Shown here in pieces: positions 1 to 4,602 of a DNA stretch of 5,132 nt (its first letter is position 1; every line of letters starts with the position of its first letter). The notes under the pieces are model-generated. The model was given only the letters and a program-made list of their open reading frames with translations, did no database searches and was not told where the DNA came from. The stretch covers positions 1 to 5,132 of the forward strand of contig JAFWRA010000027.1 of NCBI GenBank assembly GCA_017508895.1. The letters are read 5' to 3'. Source of the stretch: Bacteroidales bacterium. Its GTDB lineage: Bacteria > Bacteroidota > Bacteroidia > Bacteroidales > F082. A program made the position numbers and the translations under genes.

Positions 1-62
1 AGGGTCGTACATCATCACGACGACGACCCAGTTACGATAAATTTATTCCTTTACGGAACGGT

Positions 63-72
63 GCAAAGGTAC
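63..72 (-). promoter_or_regulatory. Candidate Bacteroidota promoter (-7 element) for a leftward gene outside the window
   Basis: Read on the minus strand, this site is GTACCTTTGC, which contains TACCTTTG, an exact match to the Bacteroidota -7 element TAnnTTTG. Transcription would start near 57 and run left through an A/T-rich leader (about 30-60). Two consecutive in-frame ATG codons lie on the minus strand at 15-13 and 12-10, followed by only three visible sense codons (Y, D, P) before the edge, so the downstream gene cannot be identified. I see no clear -33 TTTG. The hexamer-level match alone could occur by chance a couple of times in a window of this size; its position ahead of an A/T-rich leader and a start codon makes it more believable. 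Confidence 0.4.
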
Positions 73-130
73 ACATTATTTCGATGTGTCCTCATTACTC
101 CCATTTTTTTCCTGAATTTGGTGCCTGACT

Positions 131-203
131 GGCTGACAAAGGCTGCGACCATATTGCTTATTAATATAAGGTGTAAACTGACCACCGCAGCCTTTGGCAG
201 ACA
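131..203. repeat. Long imperfect hairpin, copy A of two
   Basis: The left arm CTGACAAAGGCTGCG (133-147) pairs with CGCAGCCTTTGGCAG (186-200): 14 of 15 positions pair, with a single A/G mismatch. The 38 nt loop contains two smaller potential hairpins, ATATT/AATAT and GGTG/CACC. An outer GCCTG (123-127) can also pair with CAGGC (202-206). The arms recur almost identically in copy B, including the same mismatch, which argues that this is a defined element and not a chance palindrome. Its function is unknown. It lacks the U-run of a terminator on either strand. Confidence 0.7.
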
Positions 204-304
204 GGCAGCCCTCCGAATCCCTTTAACTGCTGGAACGGGGATTGCGGATTTTGAGCGAGGATGAGAAACAAGAGCGGGGAAACGCAAACCCACTATTAGC
301 CGAG

Positions 305-375
305 GGCTGACAAAGGTTGCGGCTAATAAGCTCCCTAAAAGATGCGACACTTACCCCCGCAACCTTTGGCAGACA
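305..375. repeat. Long imperfect hairpin, copy B of two
   Basis: The left arm CTGACAAAGGTTGCGG (307-322) pairs with CCGCAACCTTTGGCAG (357-372), with 15 of 16 positions paired and the same A/G mismatch as copy A. The loop is 34 nt and unrelated in sequence to the loop of copy A. Against copy A, the left arm has C changed to T and the right arm has G changed to A, and these two positions pair with each other, so the stem is kept. The arms repeat at a spacing of about 171-174 bp. Its function is unknown. Confidence 0.7.
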
Positions 376-430
376 TCGGATTAACAATAACACTACAACT
401 GAACGAGAGGCCGTATTTCGCGCCTTACGA

Positions 431-461
431 CAAAAAATAAAGGCACCCATCAGGATGCCTT
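431..461 (-). terminator. Intrinsic terminator at the end of the DUF6266 array
   Basis: On the minus strand AAGGCATCC (461-453) pairs with GGGTGCCTT (448-440) around a TGAT loop, with one G-U pair, and is followed directly by TATTTTTT (439-432). It stands about 30 nt after the stop codon of the last paralogue, in the right orientation for a factor-independent terminator. Confidence 0.85.
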
Positions 462-493
462 CGTGATTGCTGCCGTTGTCTGTTCGTAGGGCG

Positions 494-1180
494 TTACGCC
501 TTGTTGATTTTGCGACCGACCTTTTCGGCTCTTGTCTTGATGATGAACGAGCCGAAGCCACGGAGATAGACATTCTCTCCCTTGGCGGCATAAGTCAAGT
601 AGAAGCGAACGGCATCGCCGACTTCTGCCCAACTGCCGACGGGAACGGTCACACCCATAGACGGGTCGGTTTCTTCGGTGTTGAAGATGCCGATTTTTTT
701 CTGGGTGAGGTTGTAGGCCACGACGATGAAGTTGGCTTCGGCTGGCTTGCCGATCTGCTCTGCTGCGGCAGGCTCAGCGTAGAAGTCCTTCACATCGTTG
801 GTGAGAGTGACCACGCTTTCGAGCATAGGTGATTCGATTCGCTCACCGCTGCCGATGCCTTCCATCAGGGAGAGGTCAACGGTCTTGACATCATCCACAA
901 TGGCGGCGGCAGCTGCCAATTGATGGACAAGCATGTTGCGACGGGTTCTGCCACTGGTGGCGGATGGATAGAGCGAGGCAAGCTGCTCAGTGGTCAACTG
1001 CCCAGCAAGCCCCTGAATCTCTCTGAAGTAGTTGCGCTGCGCCATCTGTGCAGCGGTCTTGGGGTCTTTCTGCGATTGTGGAAGGCCTTTCATGTAGGCG
1101 ATGCCATTCCACGAGGCACCAATAACGGTACCAACTTTTCCCTTGAATCCGCCTAAGATTCCTTGCTTTATTTTGCCCAT
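494..1180 (-). CDS. DUF6266 family protein, third gene of the array
   Basis: This 228-residue protein opens with the DUF6266 signature: MGKIKQGILGGF at residues 1-12, then GKVGTVIGASWNGI around 14-27. A second conserved block, SGRTRRNMLVHQL, lies at about 76-88. The C-terminal half is predicted from its alternating hydrophobic pattern (FIVVAYNLTQKKIGIF and following) to be beta-rich. There is no signal peptide or membrane segment, so it is probably cytoplasmic unless exported by another route. The family has no known function. Over the first 54 residues 44 match the first gene of the array (2038-2709), but the C-terminal half is the most divergent of the three and lacks the RPAxPxK tail of its neighbours. 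The start is fixed by the family motif, 24 nt after the stop of the preceding paralogue, and no promoter or terminator is seen in that gap, so the two are probably on one mRNA. There is no Shine-Dalgarno sequence, as is usual in this phylum. Confidence 0.9.
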   Translation of the reverse strand: MGKIKQGILGGFKGKVGTVIGASWNGIAYMKGLPQSQKDPKTAAQMAQRNYFREIQGLAGQLTTEQLASLYPSATSGRTRRNMLVHQLAAAAAIVDDVKTVDLSLMEGIGSGERIESPMLESVVTLTNDVKDFYAEPAAAEQIGKPAEANFIVVAYNLTQKKIGIFNTEETDPSMGVTVPVGSWAEVGDAVRFYLTYAAKGENVYLRGFGSFIIKTRAEKVGRKINKA

Positions 1181-1204
1181 GGTTGTAGAGTATTTAGGTT
1201 AGTA

Positions 1205-1963
1205 TTACGGTTGCTTATTTTGTATAGTTGGTAGGGACTTGGTAGGGAGCGGGTCAGTACCTGATTCGGGCTGTTTTTCCACTCCCGAGTCCTTCGTTTT
1301 CTTGGGTGGCCTGGCGGGTCGATTGATGACACCCAAGGTGCCGATACCGACACGTGAACGGTTTTGGCTGGTGACAAACATAAATCCTGAGAACTCGTCG
1401 CGGGGATTGCCGTAAGGCTTCACATTGACTTCGAAGGATTGTTTGCCTGTGCTTTTCAGCGTCACTGGAGAAGCGATGAGAAACAGCTTCTGCTGCGTGA
1501 TGTTGGCAACCAAGATGACAGGATAGTCGTCTGGGTGCTGGTCGCGGTAGTAGGTCACGGCCTCCCAAGAGATTTGGAGGTCGGAACGGTTGGCATTGAC
1601 CGAGACCGGAGGGAGGTCGGTCGTCGGGGAATTGCCGAGAGTGGTCAGGCTGTCGAGGTCGACGGTTCTGGTCTTGTCGATGACAGCCGCATAGGAAGCC
1701 AACTGCTGGACGAGCAGATTTCTGCGAGTCATGCCCTTGGGCTTCTTCGGATAGATGAATTCCAAATCCTCGTTGGAGAGGGACATCGAGAGAGTGACCA
1801 ACTCCTTGAAATAGCCCTGCTGCATTTTTTGGTTGCCTGACCTGCTCTTTTTGTAGGACTGAGGCAAGCCTTTCATGTAGAAGATGCCATTCCAGTAGGA
1901 GCCGACCACAGTGCCGACCTTGCCACTAAATCCACCGAGGATGCCTTGTTTTATTTTGCCCAT
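1205..1963 (-). CDS. DUF6266 family protein with extended C-terminus, second gene of the array
   Basis: This 252-residue paralogue begins with MGKIKQGILGGF, continues GKVGTVVGSYWNGI, and has the second block KGMTRRNLLVQQL at about 76-88. Its middle part (LQISWEAVTYY, then PVILVANITQQKLFLI, about 128-163) looks like beta strands and resembles the first gene of the array more than the third. It carries about 30 extra C-terminal residues rich in Pro, Lys and Ser after the RPARPPKK motif, likely disordered. No signal peptide is seen. The start codon lies just 23 nt beyond the U-run of the terminator at 1987-2015, and I find no TAnnTTTG element close upstream, so its expression may depend on read-through from the first gene. 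The leader AAACACA before ATG is A-rich without a Shine-Dalgarno sequence. Function is unknown; the family assignment is firm. Confidence 0.9.
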   Translation of the reverse strand: MGKIKQGILGGFSGKVGTVVGSYWNGIFYMKGLPQSYKKSRSGNQKMQQGYFKELVTLSMSLSNEDLEFIYPKKPKGMTRRNLLVQQLASYAAVIDKTRTVDLDSLTTLGNSPTTDLPPVSVNANRSDLQISWEAVTYYRDQHPDDYPVILVANITQQKLFLIASPVTLKSTGKQSFEVNVKPYGNPRDEFSGFMFVTSQNRSRVGIGTLGVINRPARPPKKTKDSGVEKQPESGTDPLPTKSLPTIQNKQP

Positions 1964-1986
1964 TGTGTTTCGATTTTGGTGTTTTC

Positions 1987-2015
1987 AAAAAAAGCCGCCC
2001 GACTGGACGGCTTTT
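1987..2015 (-). terminator. Intrinsic terminator or attenuator between the first and second DUF6266 genes
   Basis: On the minus strand AAAAGCCGTCC (2015-2005) pairs with GGGCGGCTTTT (2000-1990) around a four-base AGTC loop, with one G-U pair, and runs into seven U residues (1993-1987). It starts about 22 nt after the stop codon of the first gene and ends 23 nt before the ATG of the second. The A-run and U-run flanks make it partly symmetrical, but the longer U-run is on the minus strand. It should stop much of the transcription coming from the promoter near 2760. Confidence 0.85.
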
Positions 2016-2037
2016 CAACATTCGACCCGATAAGCGA

Positions 2038-2709
2038 TTAGTCGCGCTTCTTGGGTTTGGCAGGACGCTTGGTCACGGACAACGTGCCGAAGCCTACGAG
2101 GGCAATCTTCTTGCCCGTGGCGAGCATGAAGCCCGAGAAAGTGTCTTCGGCTTCGCCGTAGGCAGCCAGGCCAACATTGAACGACTGGGTACCAGTCGTG
2201 CCGATGGTGGCGGTGGAAGGCACCAGATAGACTTTCTTCTTGGTGACGTTGGCCACGAAGATGACGGGGTACTCCTCGCCGTGCTCAGCACGGAAGGCTT
2301 TGGCACCCTCCCAAGAGATGGTCAGGTTTTCGCCATCTGCGGCGATGGTGACCTCTGGCAGGTCATCCGTCGGCGCGTTGCCGAGGGAGTTGATGTTGCC
2401 CAAGTCGACGCTCTTGGTGTCGCCATCGACGGTAGCGACAGCGGTGAGCTGCTTGACGAGGACGTTGTGACGGGTCATGCCGCTGATAGCCTCAGGGAAC
2501 AAGAATTTCATCTGTTCGTCCGAGAACTGGGCGGCGATGTCCAGAACTTCCCTGAAGAAGCCGCGTTGTTTGGTCTGCGCTGCGGTCTTCGGGTTCTTGT
2601 GGGACTGGGCGAGGCCACGCATGTAGCTGATGCCGTTCCACGATGCACCGATGACGGTGCCGACCTTACCTCTGAATCCTCCGAGGATTCCTTGCTTAAT
2701 CTTTCCCAT
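2038..2709 (-). CDS. DUF6266 family protein, first gene of the array
   Basis: This 223-residue protein shows the N-terminal signature MGKIKQGILGGF, GKVGTVIGASWNGI and YMRGLAQS, then a second block SGMTRHNVLVKQL at about 76-88. The C-terminal part holds LTISWEGAKAF and PVIFVANVTKKKVYLV (about 129-164), likely beta strands of an immunoglobulin-like fold (inference from the strand pattern), and ends in a basic tail, RPAKPKKRD. It has no signal peptide. The family is widespread in Bacteroidota and functionally uncharacterised. It is the promoter-proximal member: a -7 element lies 50 nt upstream of ATG, and its own terminator follows the stop codon, so it is probably the most highly expressed of the three. 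The start is set by the family motif; the leader CTAAAAAGATAAGAACA is A-rich without a Shine-Dalgarno sequence. Confidence 0.92.
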   Translation of the reverse strand: MGKIKQGILGGFRGKVGTVIGASWNGISYMRGLAQSHKNPKTAAQTKQRGFFREVLDIAAQFSDEQMKFLFPEAISGMTRHNVLVKQLTAVATVDGDTKSVDLGNINSLGNAPTDDLPEVTIAADGENLTISWEGAKAFRAEHGEEYPVIFVANVTKKKVYLVPSTATIGTTGTQSFNVGLAAYGEAEDTFSGFMLATGKKIALVGFGTLSVTKRPAKPKKRD

Positions 2710-2758
2710 TGTTCTTATCTTTTTAGGGGTTAGTAAATTTGGTTAGCTATCTGTTTCG

Positions 2759-2784
2759 CAAATGTATAATCTTTTTATTTACAA
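2759..2784 (-). promoter_or_regulatory. Promoter of the DUF6266 array
   Basis: On the minus strand TACATTTG (2766-2759) matches the Bacteroidota -7 consensus TAnnTTTG exactly and sits about 50 nt before the ATG at 2709, giving a leader of roughly 43 nt. A TTG (2784-2782) lies upstream but only 15 nt away, shorter than the usual 18-21, so the -33 element is weak or absent. Confidence 0.6.
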
Positions 2785-2898
2785 CAGGTTATACTGGTAT
2801 TGCTTGCATTCTTTTGCGCTGGTTTGCGTAGTTTGAAGTGAAAAAAACATTACTACACTCAAAAGAAATGAGAAGATTGCGCCTAAGGTCGTCAACGA

Positions 2899-2988
2899 GG
2901 TGGTTAAAAAAGCAAGTTCCCTAACGGCAAACGGAGACCCGCGATAGAGGGGCATAGTTTATTTAGGGGCTTGGCTTTTTTAAGCACC
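2899..2988. repeat. Large imperfect inverted repeat in the divergent intergenic region
   Basis: The segment at 2899-2924 (GGTGgTTAAAAAAG, CAAG, CCCTAA) is complementary to 2963-2988 (TTAGGG, CTTG, CTTTTTTAA, CACC), with a G/G mismatch and one or two small bulges, around a 38 nt loop. The U-run sits inside the stem on both strands, so it could act as a weak bidirectional terminator, a structured small RNA, or a miniature mobile element. I find no promoter element or target duplication that decides between these. The rest of 2767-3076 shows no gene. Confidence 0.55.
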
Positions 2989-3076
2989 GTACTCAAAAGG
3001 GTGACTATCGTCCGAAAAACAAGTGTTGGTTATCCGTTCGTTCCTTTACACTTGATTATTTGTTGAAGAAACTTTG

Positions 3077-3106
3077 TTTGTAATTCTACTGAATTATGTA
3101 TCTTTG
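3077..3106 (+). promoter_or_regulatory. Promoter of the barrel-lipoprotein operon
   Basis: TTTG at 3077-3080 and TATCTTTG at 3099-3106 match the Bacteroidota -33 (TTTG) and -7 (TAnnTTTG) elements with an 18 nt spacer. This is the best promoter in the window. The transcript should begin near 3113, about 280 nt before the first gene, leaving a long structured leader. Confidence 0.75.
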
Positions 3107-3112
3107 CCCTCG

Positions 3113-3354
3113 GTTTACATTAACGGTGAACTATTTTTATTGGAAATACGAAGCGTTATGCTCTACTTGCTGATAGAAACGTGAGAAATTTCTAAAAGTT
3201 GCAAGGTTGGTATGACGGTTCGCGCATGTTTACAGCGTGGACTGATTCATCCATTTTTGCAGCTTGGGTTTCTCACGACCTCTATCAGCGAAGTGGCATA
3301 GTCAGTGCCACGCTTCTTTTAGGTATGACTCTTTTCATTGGTGCTGGTGAAAGG
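3113..3354 (+). ncRNA. Structured 5' leader RNA, possible riboregulator or small RNA
   Basis: The leader folds into several helices readable by eye. A first hairpin pairs GTTTAC (3113-3118) with GTGAAC (3126-3131). The main helix pairs GCTGATAGA (3169-3177) with TCTATCAGC (3281-3289), and after a 2/3 nt internal loop CGTGAGAAA (3180-3188) with TTTCTCACG (3269-3277): 18 Watson-Crick pairs closing an 80 nt apical region. Next is a hairpin GTGGCA/TGCCAC (3293-3298 and 3306-3311) with a 7 nt loop. GAAGC (3150-3154) can pair with GCTTC (3312-3316) to close everything as a three-way junction, followed by TTTT. A further hairpin pairs CTTTTCA (3331-3337) with TGAAAGG (3348-3354). I cannot name an RNA family. 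It may be a cis-acting leader of the operon, or a separate small RNA ending near 3320. Confidence 0.55.
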
Positions 3355-3393
3355 ACAAAAGTTGCGCCCGATGACGTATTAGGGTATATGTCG

Positions 3394-3948
3394 ATGAAGA
3401 AAGGCATTTTCATGGTGATTTTATTGCTCGTCACCATGAGCGTACACTCTCAAAACGTAGAGCAATCACTTGAGGCATACGGAGGAATAAGCATTGACAG
3501 TTACTCCAAGTACTCATTCGGAACATCCTACGAAATAGGTGGAACCTGGAATGACAGGTTTCATCTCGGAGGAGGTGCTGGATTCAGGTATACCGAGGCA
3601 TTGTACTATACCTCATCTCTGACACATGATAAATCCTACGACGGGAAGTTCCTTATTCCTGTATTTGCCAGAGTCTCGGTAAATCTAACAAAAGAAGGCG
3701 TGAAGCCTTTTCTCCGTTGCGATTTAGGATACACTTTCGATGTGGGGCAGAACAAAAACAAAAACACCGAAGGTCTCTTTTTCCATCCAGCAGTAGGAGT
3801 CGATATTTCGACAAGCGGAAAGAGTTCCTTGTATTTTGCATTGGGATTGAATGTCCAGCACACTCATTACCAACACTTTGGTGTGCCAACTGAAACTGTG
3901 GTTGGATATACAAGCAATCTAATACTATCCATCGGAATGAAATTCTAA
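3394..3948 (+). CDS. Secreted outer-membrane beta-barrel protein
   Basis: I choose the ATG giving MKKGIFMVILLLVTMSVHSQ as a Sec signal peptide (residues 1-20, cleavage around 18-20) and a protein of 184 residues; an ATG two codons upstream (3388) is equally possible. The mature part is a run of alternating amphipathic strands with Gly and aromatic residues (EAYGGISI, FGTSYEIGGTW, FHLGGGAGFRY, FLIPVFARVSV, PFLRCDLGYTFDVG, GLFFHPAVGVDI, SLYFALGLNVQ, SNLILSIGMKF), enough for a barrel of about eight strands. The terminal Phe fits the C-terminal signal for outer-membrane insertion. Size and pattern suit the small outer_membrane_beta-barrel type, but no substrate or partner can be read. It follows the long leader at 3113 and is followed after 14 nt by a lipoprotein gene, probably co-transcribed. 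Confidence 0.8.
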   Translation: MKKGIFMVILLLVTMSVHSQNVEQSLEAYGGISIDSYSKYSFGTSYEIGGTWNDRFHLGGGAGFRYTEALYYTSSLTHDKSYDGKFLIPVFARVSVNLTKEGVKPFLRCDLGYTFDVGQNKNKNTEGLFFHPAVGVDISTSGKSSLYFALGLNVQHTHYQHFGVPTETVVGYTSNLILSIGMKF

Positions 3949-3962
3949 AACCAATCATCACA

Positions 3963-4334
3963 ATGAGACAGAGATTAATTTTCGCGTTAGTTGCAGTAAG
4001 TATGGTTTTCATACTTTCATCCTGCACAAAAGAAGGAAATGGGAGCCAAGGTGCAAACAAGAATTATTCCGTTACCTATAATGGCCACTACAATTCCGCC
4101 ACCATCAACATTTTCGAGTATGACGGAAACGGCGATCCCATATATCATGTAGGTGGAAAATTCTACCAAGGCAAGACGAAGGAATATACTGCCCAAAGCT
4201 CCACCACCAAGATAAAAATACATGTGGAATTGCCTTTCGACATCGGATGGGTTCCGACAGCATACTCAATTTCAAATAGCCCTATAAATGTTGTCATTGA
4301 TGACAACACAAGGTTAGGAGGTGAACCTTATTAA
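3963..4334 (+). CDS. Small lipoprotein of unknown function
   Basis: The 123-residue product starts MRQRLIFALVAVSMVFILSSC, a type II signal peptide with lipobox L18-S19-S20-C21, so Cys21 should be lipidated and become the mature N-terminus. The residues that follow (TKEGNGSQ) lack the clustered acidic residues of the Bacteroidota lipoprotein surface-export signal, which favours the periplasmic face (inference). The remaining 100 residues are strand-rich (YSVTYNGHYNSATINIFEY, KIKIHVELPF) with no family I recognise, and end at GGEPY. The gene is 14 nt behind the barrel-protein gene and is followed immediately by a strong terminator, so it closes a two-gene operon. A role as partner of the barrel protein is plausible but not shown. 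Confidence 0.8.
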   Translation: MRQRLIFALVAVSMVFILSSCTKEGNGSQGANKNYSVTYNGHYNSATINIFEYDGNGDPIYHVGGKFYQGKTKEYTAQSSTTKIKIHVELPFDIGWVPTAYSISNSPINVVIDDNTRLGGEPY

Positions 4335-4362
4335 AAAGAGCCGTCGAAAGACGGCTTTTTTT
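4333..4362 (+). terminator. Intrinsic terminator of the barrel-lipoprotein operon
   Basis: AGCCGTC (4339-4345) pairs perfectly with GACGGCT (4350-4356) around a GAAA tetraloop and runs into a T-tract to 4362; the preceding A-run extends the stem back into the stop codon of the lipoprotein gene. The T-run on one side and A-run on the other could let it act on both strands, but no gene approaches from the right. Confidence 0.92.
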
Positions 4363-4378
4363 ATGTAACAGCAAAACT

Positions 4379-4602
4379 TTGCCGAGCGACACCTTCCCGA
4401 ACTCTCTACCTAGGGTGGTGGTGGGGACGATGGAGGTAAAGAGCGAAGATTTGCGGAGCGACTAATTCCGAATACTCAACTTAGGGTGGTTGGTGGGGCT
4501 TGATGGTGGTTGCCTGAGCGGAGCTTTAGCGGAGCGACCTGTTCCAAATTCTGGGGTGGTGGTCGGGGGTGACGGCGGCACGGATGTGCGTTGGCTCAGC
4601 AG
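4379..4602. repeat. Three degenerate tandem repeats with G-rich runs
   Basis: Units begin at 4379 (TTGCCGAGCGAC), 4451 (TTGCGGAGCGAC) and 4527 (TAGCGGAGCGAC), 72 and 76 bp apart. Each then has a TTCC(C)GAA-like or TTCCAAA block and a G-rich run: GGGTGGTGGTGGGG (4413-4426), GGGTGGTTGGTGGGG (4484-4498) and GGGGTGGTGGTCGGGGG (4553-4569). Each run has at least four G pairs, enough for a two-tetrad G-quadruplex on the plus strand. The third unit loses its boundary in the GC-rich DNA beyond. No coding function is evident. Confidence 0.6.

Larger units (their letters stand above)
73..430. other. Noncoding intergenic region with tandem hairpins
   Basis: This stretch lies between the terminator of the DUF6266 array and the putative promoter at 63-72. 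Reading frames open across it on both strands give proteins with no recognisable domain, and they run straight through the repeated hairpin arms, so I take them as spurious. Apart from the two long hairpins (listed separately), it holds a shorter inverted repeat AATCCC/GGGATT (about 216-243) and an inverted pair TATTAGCCG/CGGCTAATA (294-302 and 320-328). It may be an untranslated structured region or the remains of a small repeated element. Confidence 0.5.

Noticed and set aside
51..591. Open frames on both strands over the left intergenic region (51-350 minus, 61-264 plus, 223-591 minus)
   Set aside because: They cross the repeated hairpin arms and the array terminator, have no domain, and one overlaps the end of a real gene. 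Hairpin conservation explains the sequence better than coding.
1963..2733. 256-codon plus-strand open frame opposite the first DUF6266 gene
   Set aside because: It is the antisense shadow of a gene with a clear family signature; its product has no domain and is compositionally odd. The same holds for the plus-strand frames at 467-832, 920-1156 and 1439-1840.
2857..2999. 9 bp direct repeat ACTCAAAAG flanking the inverted repeat, as a target-site duplication
   Set aside because: The repeats do not abut the ends of the inverted repeat symmetrically (33 bp on one side, 2 bp on the other), and a 9-mer pair in this much sequence is not unlikely by chance.
3199..3393. N-terminal extension of the barrel protein by 65 codons
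   Set aside because: It would bury the signal peptide inside the protein, and the DNA here pairs into a conserved-looking RNA fold. The start at 3394 (or 3388) gives a normal signal peptide at the N-terminus.
4379..4602. CRISPR array
   Set aside because: Only three degenerate units with diverged repeats and no short uniform repeat-spacer pattern; no cas genes.
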